Shown here: positions 9,298-19,700 of the stretch, one piece after another
Position numbering within the stretch: position 1 is the first letter of the stretch
Layout of the letters: every line of letters begins with the position of its first letter
Assembly (NCBI RefSeq): GCF_000179595.2
Contig: NZ_JH556658.1
Location: 271,765-335,764, forward strand
DNA from: Acetivibrio cellulolyticus CD2
Lineage (GTDB): Bacteria; Bacillota; Clostridia; Acetivibrionales; Acetivibrionaceae
Length of the DNA stretch: 64,000 nucleotides
Reading direction: 5' to 3'
Program-made: the position numbers and the translations under genes
Notes under the pieces: generated by a model
The model's database searches: none
Seen by the model: the letters and a program-made list of their open reading frames with translations, nothing else
Told to the model about the DNA's origin: nothing

Positions 9298-10641
9298 ATG
9301 AGATTTCTAATAAATGAGATAATAAAACTATATAAATGGAGGTACTTCCCATTTGTGGTTTTTACCTTAGGAATGTTGCTTTTTCACTCCACCATCAAAT
9401 TAGGATGGGGCGATGACCATGAGTATTTAATGGTACTAAACAAAAGTAATTTAAATGTTATGCCTTTTATTATACATCGTTATTTTAACTGGTCATCTAG
9501 AGTAATAATAGAGCCTTTTCTCATAAAATTAGTTCATTTTCAGTGGCTATGGAGAATACTAGATACAGCTGTAATGGTTATCATGTCAGTAAGTATATCA
9601 AAGCTGATTCCAAGCAGCGATATTAGAAGAAGCAACTGGATAATTGCAGGTATTATATTTATTTATCCAATCAGCCACATGAGCACTGCAGGCTGGATAG
9701 CAACAACTATGAATTATTCTTGGCCGCTTGCTTTTGGATTGTTTTCCATGATACCAATAAAGAAAATTCTTTTTGATGAAAAAATAAAGAGTTTTGAGTA
9801 TATATTTTATATAACAGCTTTACTTTTTGCATTAAACCAGGAACAAATGTGTGCAATTGTTTTATCAGTTTATCTAGTGTTTACAATATATTTGATCATT
9901 AAAAAAAGACCAAATTTGTTTATGTTTGTGCAAAGCATATTAGGCATTGCAAGCATAATTTTTATACTCACATGCCCAGGTAATTATGTTAGGAAAATAT
10001 CAGAAGTAAAGAGATGGTTTCCTGAATATCCAAATATGTCTTTATTGCGAAAAATAGAAATGGGATATTCATCTTCTTTATTTCAATTTATTATAAATCC
10101 TAATATTATATTTACATTATTCAGTGGATTATTATTGATATGCATGATAATTACAAATAAAAAAGGCCTATATAAAGTAATGGCAGCTGTACCATTTGCT
10201 ACAAGTATAATATTTGGTTACTTAGGTGGATTATTAGTAGAGGTTTTACCTATTGTTGATTTTGTTAAAAATTCAATGACTGAATTTGGAACTGGGATAG
10301 AAATATTTTCTGTCACTAGTTGGCTTCCTGATGTTATAATAACTTTTTCATTGGTATCCGTTCTATTTTCATTATATGTTATATTTGAAAACAAAAAATA
10401 TTCTATGCTATCAATTTTTATAGTATTACTTGGATTTGGATCCCGCATTATAATGGCATTTTCTCCTACTATTTGGGCATCAAGCTTAAGAACTTTTATA
10501 TTTATGTATTTTGCTTTTATAATTTGCAGTGTAATTTTATTTCAAGTAATTTTAGATTCAAAATTGAAAAAATATATTATGCTTAGCACAAGTGTGATTG
10601 GTTTTTTTGCAGGTCTAGAGTATTTAAAGTTGTTCGCATAA
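9298..10641 (+). CDS. Polytopic membrane protein, DUF6056/GT-C-like
   Basis: 447 residues from the ATG at 9298, chosen because AAGGAGAGG lies just upstream; an earlier in-frame ATG at 9256 lacks one. About ten hydrophobic segments. The first external loop has GDDHEYLM after a membrane segment, followed by RYFNWSSRVIIE, GWIATTMNYSWPL, NQEQM and CPGN, a pattern I associate with DUF6056 membrane proteins that resemble GT-C glycosyltransferases. The acidic DD in the first loop would fit a GT-C catalytic position. A role in cell-surface glycan transfer is an inference; no glycan genes are adjacent. Confidence 0.6.
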   Translation: MRFLINEIIKLYKWRYFPFVVFTLGMLLFHSTIKLGWGDDHEYLMVLNKSNLNVMPFIIHRYFNWSSRVIIEPFLIKLVHFQWLWRILDTAVMVIMSVSISKLIPSSDIRRSNWIIAGIIFIYPISHMSTAGWIATTMNYSWPLAFGLFSMIPIKKILFDEKIKSFEYIFYITALLFALNQEQMCAIVLSVYLVFTIYLIIKKRPNLFMFVQSILGIASIIFILTCPGNYVRKISEVKRWFPEYPNMSLLRKIEMGYSSSLFQFIINPNIIFTLFSGLLLICMIITNKKGLYKVMAAVPFATSIIFGYLGGLLVEVLPIVDFVKNSMTEFGTGIEIFSVTSWLPDVIITFSLVSVLFSLYVIFENKKYSMLSIFIVLLGFGSRIIMAFSPTIWASSLRTFIFMYFAFIICSVILFQVILDSKLKKYIMLSTSVIGFFAGLEYLKLFA

Positions 10642-10808
10642 AATGTTACTATTTAATGATTTGTTGATTGAATTCAGATCAAGGTTGAGCTAGGGATAGA
10701 AGCAAAAATAGGAAATTACATGTAAAAGACCATAATTAAAGTATGTGTTTTTTCACACAAACCTAATTACAGTCTAAAATAATAAATCTTGTATTGTTTT
10801 TGGCACCA

Positions 10809-11411
10809 TTATGCCTTATTTACAGGCTTGGTTATATAAAATTTCTTATCTGCCAATTTCTCTTCAACAATCCTCAGAGCCTCGCCAAATCTCTGGAAGT
10901 GAACTACTTCTCTTTCCCTTAGAAACCTTAGCGGATCAATAACATCGGGATCATCTGAAAGATTGATCAGATTTTCATAAGTAGCTCTTGCTTTTTGCTC
11001 TGCAGCCATATCTTCATACAAATCGGCAATAGGATCACCTTTTGACTGGATATATGCAGCAGTAAAAGGTACACCCGATGCACTTACAGGATAAACAGCA
11101 TGGTCATGATCTGAGTAATATGCACCAAGACCTTCCTTTTCAAGTATGCCTGCCGGCACACCTTTTGTAAGTTGATGAACTATCGAGCCTATAATCTCTA
11201 AATGAGCCAATTCCTCAGTGCCTATATCATTATCAAAATGGCATACTATAAACTTACGAGAAATTACTCTTTCTGTTAGATATTTTATATCAAAAGTTGC
11301 CATTATCAAAGATTTTGCGGGGAATAAAACAAATAAACATGGAAGTGGAGTGTGAAATGTGCTATTGCGGGCACAAATAAAATCAAGGTAGAAATATGTA
11401 CTCACACGCAT
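10809..11411 (-). pseudogene. cotJC: CotJC-type manganese catalase remnant, N-terminus missing
   Basis: The C-terminal 135 residues match spore-coat manganese catalases: DIGTEELAHLEIIG with ligand Glu and His, MAAEQKARATYE with ligand Glu, and REVVHFQRFGE with ligand His. The usual N-terminus, with the YGG.GELAA segment that supplies the first metal-ligand Glu, is absent. It is replaced by unrelated hydrophobic sequence, and only weak similarity resumes around KYLTERV. No ribosome site precedes either possible start (11411 or 11303). It is most likely a decayed copy, though it shows that the host lineage sporulates. Confidence 0.65.
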
Positions 11412-11471
11412 TATAAAACTATGTTTACTGTAATAATTTTGAAGTCGGGTTTGTTAAACAAACGTTCAAAG

Positions 11472-11687
11472 TTACACCCTATCTCCATCCTCAAAAATAA
11501 AAAATCCTTCAAAGCTACAACCAAGAGCTTCGGCAATTTGCTTAAGCTCTTTTTCTGAGAAATTATCCCGGGTCAATTTATTAGATAAATTTTGATTAGT
11601 AGTACCAATTAAAGTAGCAAGTTCTGAAATGGTTACTTTTTTTCTTTTTGCCAATATACGAATTTTTTCACCCATAGTGAAAGGCAT
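11472..11687 (-). CDS. Small XRE-family repressor
   Basis: 71 residues forming one Cro/C1-type helix-turn-helix (LATLIGTTNQNLSNKL is the HTH core), with no extra domain. It is transcribed away from parA and faces it across a 229-bp control region holding two copies of a 14-bp inverted-repeat element, one within each predicted promoter. That layout fits an autorepressor that also controls the maintenance operon of the element. The ATG at 11687 has a modest GGTGAT upstream; an ATG at 11675 is an alternative. Confidence 0.7.
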   Translation of the reverse strand: MPFTMGEKIRILAKRKKVTISELATLIGTTNQNLSNKLTRDNFSEKELKQIAEALGCSFEGFFIFEDGDRV

Positions 11688-11710
11688 TTTTAATCACCAT
11701 CCTCATAAAT

Positions 11711-11739
11711 AATATACACTCAATCGTGTGTATTATCAA
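11711..11739 (-). promoter_or_regulatory. Repressor promoter with operator in the spacer
   Basis: Read on the - strand: TTGATA (11739-11734), a 17-base spacer and TATATT (11716-11711). The spacer and -10 edge contain the 14-bp element ACACTCAATCGTGT (11716-11729 on the + strand). Confidence 0.5.
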
Positions 11740-11778
11740 TAAATACAATAAAAAGTACATTGTAAGATTTATTTATTA

Positions 11779-11807
11779 TTGCAAGTGCACACTTAATAGT
11801 GTATTAT
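11779..11807 (+). promoter_or_regulatory. parA promoter with operator in the spacer
   Basis: TTGCAA (11779-11784), a 17-base spacer and TATTAT (11802-11807). The element ACACTTAATAGTGT (11789-11802) fills the spacer. It is the second copy of the element in the repressor promoter, 73 bp away. It leaves a leader of about 105 bases before parA. Confidence 0.5.
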
Positions 11808-11835
11808 GAAACTGTGCAGTGTATAACGTAAAGCG

Positions 11836-11906
11836 AAATTTTGGATTTTGGAAATTTTGGAAGTTTAGAAATTTAGAAATTTAGGATATTTAAGAATTTA
11901 AGAAAG
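11836..11906 (+). repeat. A+T/purine-rich short direct repeats in the parA leader
   Basis: Runs of TTTTGGAAA- and TTTAGAAAT-like 8-9 base units follow one another up to the parA ribosome site. The unit is degenerate. It could be slippage-generated leader or a partition-related site. Confidence 0.35.
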
Positions 11907-11916
11907 AAGGGTGTAT

Positions 11917-12702
11917 ATGAATGCAAAGATTATAGCAGTTGCAAACCAAAAAGGTGGTGTAGCCAAGACCACTAGTGTAAGAAATATGGCATTTTCCCTT
12001 GGAGAGCAGGGAAAGAAGGTGCTTGCTTTAGATTTTGACCCGCAATCCAACCTTACATCATCATTTGTAGATGAGAATACTAAGATAGCGACCACAATTG
12101 CCGAGATAATGTACAAGGCTATGGATGAAGAACAGCTTCCATATCCAGAAGAATACATTTATACACATGGAAATTTGGACTTTATTCCAAGTAGTATTCA
12201 TTTATCGGTAGTTGAAGCTAACTTACGTATGGAAATGGGAAGCGAGAAGTTACTTGCCAATATCCTAGAACCACTCAGAAAGGATTATGATTATATTCTC
12301 ATTGATACAAATCCATCTTTAGGACCACTTACTATCAATGCTTTGTCAGCAGCTGACAGTGTAATCATTCCAATCAATCCTGAGTATTATGCAACAATGG
12401 GGCTAACGGACTTAACAAAGACCATCTTGAAGATAAGAAAAAGAATCAATCCCAAAATTCAGTTTGAGGGAATCCTTCTGACTATGTGTGATATGCAGAC
12501 AAATCTTCATAGGGAAGTATGTGAAGAGGTAACAGAAGCATATAAAAATGGAATGAAGATTTTTAAAGTACATATACCACGTTCCATAAGAGTTGGAGAG
12601 GCCAATAGATATGGAATGAGTATTATTGATTTTGACAGAAAATCAAAAGCTGGAATTGCTTATGATGAAGTGGCAAAGGAGTTGATAATGAATGGTAACT
12701 AG
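11917..12702 (+). CDS. parA: ParA/Soj partition ATPase
   Basis: 261 residues starting at the ATG at 11917, with AGAAGG six bases upstream. The deviant Walker A box KGGVAKTT (residues 12-19) has the signature lysine of the ParA/MinD class. The Walker B-like region is DYILIDTNPS and the switch-type region follows. There is no N-terminal HTH, so it is the short Soj-type form. It overlaps parB by 11 bases. With ParB it would segregate the element or keep its excised form stable. Family assignment is secure. Confidence 0.93.
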   Translation: MNAKIIAVANQKGGVAKTTSVRNMAFSLGEQGKKVLALDFDPQSNLTSSFVDENTKIATTIAEIMYKAMDEEQLPYPEEYIYTHGNLDFIPSSIHLSVVEANLRMEMGSEKLLANILEPLRKDYDYILIDTNPSLGPLTINALSAADSVIIPINPEYYATMGLTDLTKTILKIRKRINPKIQFEGILLTMCDMQTNLHREVCEEVTEAYKNGMKIFKVHIPRSIRVGEANRYGMSIIDFDRKSKAGIAYDEVAKELIMNGN

Positions 12703-13720
12703 ACCAACTGCAAAAAAAGTTAAATCCCTTGATGAATTACTAATGGCAGATGAACCAACATTACCAATTCAAGCAAATGATAAAGTATTTCTGATTATAT
12801 CTTTTGAGAAAATTCGACCTTATCAAAATCATCCGTTTAGATTATATAGCGGCGAGCGGCTTGATGACTTGGTTGAAAGCATAAAGGCAAATGGTATATT
12901 GGTTCCCATGATAGTGAGGAAAATTGAATGTGGTGAAGATGGTTTTGAGTATGAAATGCTTGCCGGGCACAACCGAATGAATGGGGCAAAGCTTGCAGGA
13001 CTTATTGAGGGACCTTGTATTGTAAAGGAATATTTAACAGATGAAGAAGCCCTTATGTATGTTGTAGAAACTAATGTGATTCAGAGGTCATTTACAGATA
13101 TGCTTCCATCAGAAAAAGCAACGGTACTTTCTCTAAGTCACTCAAAGATGTTTTCACAGGGCAAAAGAAATGACATAATTAATGAACTTAAAAGACTTGA
13201 AAACCCTGAATATATAAGGGAAAATGAAACTTCTGCCCCACTGGGGCAGAAGTTAACGACAAGGGAAAAAGTAGGCAGTGAGTATGGACTTTCAAAGAAT
13301 ACAGTTGCTAGGCTATTGAGAATTGACAAGATATCTAATGCACTTAAAGATAGAATTGATAACAATCAAATTTCTATAAGATGTGCTGTTGATATATCAT
13401 ATTTAAAAGAAAATGAGCAGAAAGAAATTGAACAGGTACTATCTCAAAATGAGTTTAAAGTGGATATGAAGAAGACACAAATGCTAAGAAGTTATTCAAA
13501 TGATAATAAATTAAATGAAAAAGCCATATATCAAATTTTATCTGGTGAGATAAATAAAAAGCCAAAATCAACAACTCCACCAATTAAAATAAAGCATAAG
13601 GTATATTCGAAGTTTTTTTCTCCGGATGCTAAATCGAATGAAATTGAAAAGGTGGTGGAAGAAGCACTTGAACTGTATTTTGAAATGCATCCTGAAAGGA
13701 AGGAGGTTAATTCATTTTGA
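12692..13720 (+). CDS. parB: ParB-like partition protein
   Basis: 342 residues. The N-terminal ParB/Srx fold has the phosphate-binding motif AGHNRMNGAK (residues about 91-100) and the segment preceding it. The central HTH includes KVGSEYGLSKNTVARLLRIDK, and the C-terminal part carries basic and coiled sequence. The start overlaps parA, indicating translational coupling. It acts as centromere-binding CTPase partner of ParA in known systems. No clear parS was found by eye. Confidence 0.88.
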   Translation: MVTRPTAKKVKSLDELLMADEPTLPIQANDKVFLIISFEKIRPYQNHPFRLYSGERLDDLVESIKANGILVPMIVRKIECGEDGFEYEMLAGHNRMNGAKLAGLIEGPCIVKEYLTDEEALMYVVETNVIQRSFTDMLPSEKATVLSLSHSKMFSQGKRNDIINELKRLENPEYIRENETSAPLGQKLTTREKVGSEYGLSKNTVARLLRIDKISNALKDRIDNNQISIRCAVDISYLKENEQKEIEQVLSQNEFKVDMKKTQMLRSYSNDNKLNEKAIYQILSGEINKKPKSTTPPIKIKHKVYSKFFSPDAKSNEIEKVVEEALELYFEMHPERKEVNSF

Positions 13721-16700
13721 GAAAAGATGAAAAGTTAAAGACGATCTATGAAACTATTGCTCCACATATCACAAGAAATGAAAGCAATTGGCGAGATTAT
13801 CTAAGATTTGCATCAACATTATATAAATATAGCTTTGATAACACGCTGCTTATATTTGCTCAGAATCCAAATGTAACAATGCTTGCACCAACAGCTATAT
13901 GGAATAGAGTTGGAAGGTACGTTAATAAAGGTTCTACAGGAATTGCAGTATGTGAATATGAGAATGCAAGGCTTACCATAAAACATTTATTTGATGTCTC
14001 CCAGACACACGGTAAAGAATTCACTGCTACCAACTGGAAGTTTGATGATGAACTCAAAAAACATATTGTAATACATTTTTCAAAAGGATATAGTTTAAAC
14101 ACAGAAAATTTCTCGGAATGTATTCAGCAAATATCACATAAAGCTGTTATGGAAAGTCAATACCTGCAATTACAGAGTTTTCAGGATGGGAATGAAAATA
14201 GTGTATTTGAAAGTCTTCCGCAGGATGGATTGCAGATGCAGCTTCAAGAACTAATAAGCGATAGTATTTCATATTTTGTAGGGAAAAGATGTGGATTATC
14301 TGATGAAGAAATATGTATTGGAAATGGCATGGCAACTATTGCACATTTTAATACATTGCCTTTAATTGCAAGGCTTGGTCATTTGGTTACATCAGTTTCA
14401 AAAGGTATTTTAATGGAAATTGAAAGAAGTATCAAAACTTTTGATAGAGAAAGGAATATTAGAGATGAATATATTAAAGATGGATTATACAGAGAAGGAT
14501 GGAATGAAACTTCCCAATATTCAAATATCCAACGAAAGCAATTACGACCAGCCTCTGGGCAAATACGGCAGGATGGCAATGGAATATCTAAAGGAACAAA
14601 ACCCACAGCGATATATGATTTTGAAAATGGATGGAACACTGATGGAGATAATGCACAAAGTTCAGGAGGAAGCAGTGGAGAGAATAGAGAACATACTGCA
14701 ACAGATGCTGATGGAGAATCAAATACCAAAGACAGAGGATATAATGGAGAAGACAAGACATATGAACAGCCTAAGGGCGACAGCGGAGGAAATAGTCTTG
14801 AACGAACTGATATACAAGGTGAGATAAACCAACTTAATAACGAAAATTACAAACCATCCTATGATGAGTCACTTGATAGTGGCTCATTTTTAATGCAAGA
14901 AAATATTAAGAAAAGTGGGCAGTCATTATTCTCTAAAAGAGAAAAAAGTCACGAGGAGCAATTGATGGAGATTGTTCTTCTAGAGGGTAGCATTATAGAA
15001 GGTGGTAAGATGCGGATATATGACTATTCACTAACAAATCCCACAGGTTCAGCATTTGCGGCTTTCTTGAAAAATGAATATGGAATTGGCGGACATTCAG
15101 TCAATAAAGGTGGAATTCGTTTTGAGAATCATGACAGCAAAGGAATTTCATTTGATTGGGTTGATGAAAATGGTGAGAAACACAACACTACTATAACATG
15201 GTTAAAAGCTGCTATCATTATTCAAAATCTTATTAATGAGGAAAGATATATCACTACCAATGAAATAAGAAATTTGCAGAATGAAGAATTGGTAGTTTTA
15301 AAAACTGATTCTGTTGATGTAAATGATAGTTTGCAAGGTATTGAGAGTGATGTCAAAACGTTATTTTTAGACAAACCACTTGAAGAACAGGGAAATTACG
15401 ATAATTTGAAAAATGATAATAATAGCTTGGAAGCCGAAGAAAATCAAGAAGAAATACTCTCAACTGATGAGAAATATAATGAAGATTCACCAAATAAAAT
15501 AAACTTCCAGTATTCAGAACGCTATAATCTCTATCCAAATGGAGCAAAAACCAAATATAAAAACAATATTGAAGCCATTAAGATGTTAAAAAGGATTGAG
15601 AGTGAAAATCGCCTTGCAGATCATGATGAGCAGATAGTTTTAGCACGTTATGTAGGCTGGGGTGGTTTGGCAAACGCATTTTCTGATACAGTAACAGGTT
15701 GGGAAAATGAATATCAGGAACTAAAACATTTACTCGATGAAAAAGAGTATGAGGATGCAAGAAATTCAACAATAACAGCATATTACACTGAACCTGACTT
15801 AATAAAGCATATGTACAATGCAATTAGGCAGTTTGGATTTGCAGGTGGAAAAAATAGAAAGATACTTGATCCGGCTATGGGAACAGGAAATTTCTTTTCA
15901 GTCCTTCCAGATGGTCTTAAAGATACAGCTATTTATGGTGTTGAAATTGACAGTATCACTGGGAGAATAGCAAAGCAGCTCTATCAAAAGGGTGAAATTA
16001 GTGTACAGGGATATGAAACTACAAATTATGAAGACAATTCATTTGATATCATACTTGGGAATATTCCTTTCAACAATATTAAACTTTATGACAAAAGATA
16101 CGCTGAGGAGGATTTTTTGATTCATGATTATTTCATTGCAAAGTCTTTGGATTTACTTAAGCCTGGTGGAATCATTGGATTTATAACAAGTAAAGGCACC
16201 ATGGATAAGAAAGATACAAAAGTTCGTGAATATATAGCAGAAAGAGCAGATTTAATAGGAGCTATCAGGCTTCCTAATAATGCTTTCAAAGCTCTTGCAG
16301 GAACTGAGGTTACCGCTGATATTCTATTTTTTCAAAAGTATAGTAGCCCAAGGAATCTGGACAAGTTTTCTCTACCTGATTGGGTTTTCACTGATACAAG
16401 AAAGGCTGATTATATTCATATGAATCAGTATTTTATAGATAATCCGGATATGATATTGGGGAAAATGCAGCATAGTAGAAATATGTATGGAAATGAAGAT
16501 GGAACAGCTTGCATTGCACCAGATGGACAGGACCTAAATGCAGAGTTAAATAATGCTATTAATAAACTCAATGCAACATTCTGTGCTGAGGCAGATATAG
16601 CAGTAGAAGAGGTTGATGAACATGATAATGAGACGATAGAGATTGAAGCTCCTATTGGAACAAAGAATTATACTTATGCTGTTATGGAAGATAAGATATA

Positions 16701-19700
16701 TTATTGCGAGCACAACAAGTTAATTCCACAGGATTACATCGGAAAAAAGGCAGATAGGATAAAAGGACTTTGTGAAATAAGGGGAGCCTTATTAGAAGTT
16801 ATTGAGGTACAAACAAGGGAATATCTTCCTAGCGAGCTTAATGAAGCACAAAACAAATTAAATGATACTTATGACTATTTTGTCAAAGAGTGTGGGTTTA
16901 TAAATGATAAAGCAAATATAGCAGTGTTTTCAGATGATGACCAGTTCCCATTGCTTCGTTCAATTGAAGACCAGAGCCATGATAAAAAAACATGGACAAA
17001 AGCACCAATATTTTATAAGGCAACAATTAAATCATATCGTTTACCCCAACATGCAGAAACATCAAAGGAAGCCCTTGAGATAAGTCTAAATGTAAAAATG
17101 AAAATAGATTTATCTTATATGGAAGCCTTGACAAATAAAAGTGCAGATACGTTAATAGGAGAACTTGGAGACAGGATTTATTTAAATCCTCAGAAGTATT
17201 ATGGGAACTACTATGAAGGATGGGAGCTGAATGAGGAATACTTAAGTGGACAGGTAAAGGATAAGCTTTTGTATGCAAAAATGAAAGCAGAGGAATATCC
17301 TGAACTTTTCTCGAGAAATGTAAAAGCTTTAGAAGCAGTGCAGCCTCAAAAACTATTACCTGGAGAAATCGACTTTAGAATTGGCTCACCTTGGATACCC
17401 ATAGAATATTATCGTCAATTTATGCATGAAACCTTTGGAACTCCGTATTATCTTAAAGACACTATAGATATCGACTATATGGAATATACAACACAATGGC
17501 GTGTGTTAAATAAGGCAAGAGATTCAAGCTCAGTAAAAGTTAACAATACCTATGGAACAAAAAGAGTAAATGCATATCAGATTTTTGAGGATTGCTTAAA
17601 TCTCCAAAGTACTACAGTAAGAGATCCTGTTTCTTATGTAGATTCAAATGGTAAGGACCAAATCAAATATGTCATCAATGCAAATGAAACCATGATAGCG
17701 AGAGCTAAGCAAAATCAGATAAAAGAAGCTTTTGCAGGTTGGTTGTTTAATGAAAAAGATAGGGCAGAGATATTGCTAAAAATCTATAATGACAAATTTA
17801 ATACCATAAGACCTAGAGTTTATGATGGTTCTCACTTGTTTTTTCAAGGAATGAGTGATGAGATAAAACTTCGACCTCACCAAATGAACTTTGCTGCCAG
17901 GGTTATATATTCCGGTACAGGCTTAGCTGGACATGTAGTTGGTGCAGGTAAAACAGCAGCACTTATTGCTTCAGGAATGTATCTAAAAAGCATTGGTGCA
18001 ATCAAGAAACCAATGTATGTAGTCCCAAACCATTTGACAGAGCAATGGGCAAAAGAATTTTATCGGTTCTTTCCACAGACTAAAATACTAGTGACAACAA
18101 AGAAAGACTTTGAAAAAGCCAACCGTAATAAATTTGTTTCTCGTATTGCTATGGGTGAATATGACGCAATCATTATTGGTCATAGCCAGTTTGAAAGAAT
18201 ACCTGTATCAAAAGAACGTCAGGAAAGGCAGCTTAATGATGAGATTAATCAAATCTCTTATGTTATAAAAAAGATTCGTGAAGAAAAGGGAGATAATTGG
18301 TCAATAAAACAAATGGTCATCTTTCAGAACAACCTTAAAAACAGGCTTACAAAGCTTTTGGCAGAGGGAAAGAAAGATGACCTTTTAACATTTGAACAAT
18401 TAGGGGCGGATTACATGTTTGTAGATGAAGCCCATGTTTATAAGAATTGTTTCACTTATACAAAAATGAAGAATGTAGCAGGGATTGGAAAATCATCAAG
18501 CCAAAGAGCTTCGGATATGCTTATGAAGTGTCAATATCTCCAAGAAATTAATAATGGAAAAGGAGTTGTATTTGCCACCGGAACTCCTATTTCAAACAGT
18601 ATGAGTGAGATGTATGTGATGCAAAAATTCTTACAACCACAGTTACTTCAAAACATGGGACTAAACTATTTTGACAGCTGGGCAGCCACCTTTGGAGAAG
18701 TGGTATCCTCCTTGGAAATTACTCCTGAAGGCTCTGGATACCGAATGAGAAATCGTTTCGCTAAATTTCATAATCTGCCTGAACTTATGAATATGTTTGG
18801 GCTTGTGGCGGACATACAGACGGCAGATATGCTAAAACTTCCAACACCTGATATTGATGGTGGTAAAGCAACAATTATTGCCACAGAAGCAACACAATTT
18901 CAAAAAATGCTTATGGAAACCTTTGTTGAGAGGGCTGAGAAAATCCGAACCAGGGAAGTAGAGGCATGTGTAGATAATATGCTGAAACTAACAAATGAAG
19001 CCAAGCTCATGTCGATTGATCCACGGTTGGTAATTGGAGAAGCTCCAAATGATGAGGAAAGTAAGCTTAATATTGCCATCCGCAAGGTTTTTGAAGTATG
19101 GAAAGATACAAAAGAATCCCGTTCAACACAAATTATTTTTTGCGATTCGGGTACTCCAAAGCCGGGTCAGTTCAATGTTTATGATGAAATTAAGGATTGT
19201 CTCATTGAGAAAGGCATTAATGCTGAGGAGATAGCTTTTGTTCATGATGCAAAGACGGATGAACAAAGAGAAACATTATTTGAAAGGGTAAGAGCTGGTG
19301 AAGTCAGAATACTGCTTGGAAGTACGTCAAAACTCGGAACTGGTACAAATGTTCAAAATAAGCTCATTGCTGTACACCACCTTGATTGTCCGTGGAGACC
19401 AAGTGATATTGAGCAGCGGGATGGCAGAATCCTAAGACAGGGGAATGAAAATCCGGTAGTAAACATCTTTAGGTATGTTACAAAAGGTACCTTTGATGCT
19501 TACTTGTGGCAGATTCAAGAGCAAAAACTGAAGTATATAAGTCAGGTAATGACAGGGAAAAGCATTTCATGTTCTTGTGAGGATATGGATGAGACTGTTT
19601 TATCGGCAGCAGAGGTAAAGGCTATTGCAACCTCAAATCCTTTGTTGGCTGAGAAAATGGAAGTAGATAATGAAATTACAAGGTTAAAGCTTTTAAAAGC

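Noticed and set aside
14420-14827. 135-residue frame inside the giant methylase-helicase gene
   Set aside because: Lies in a second register of a low-complexity linker of a real gene; no ribosome site.
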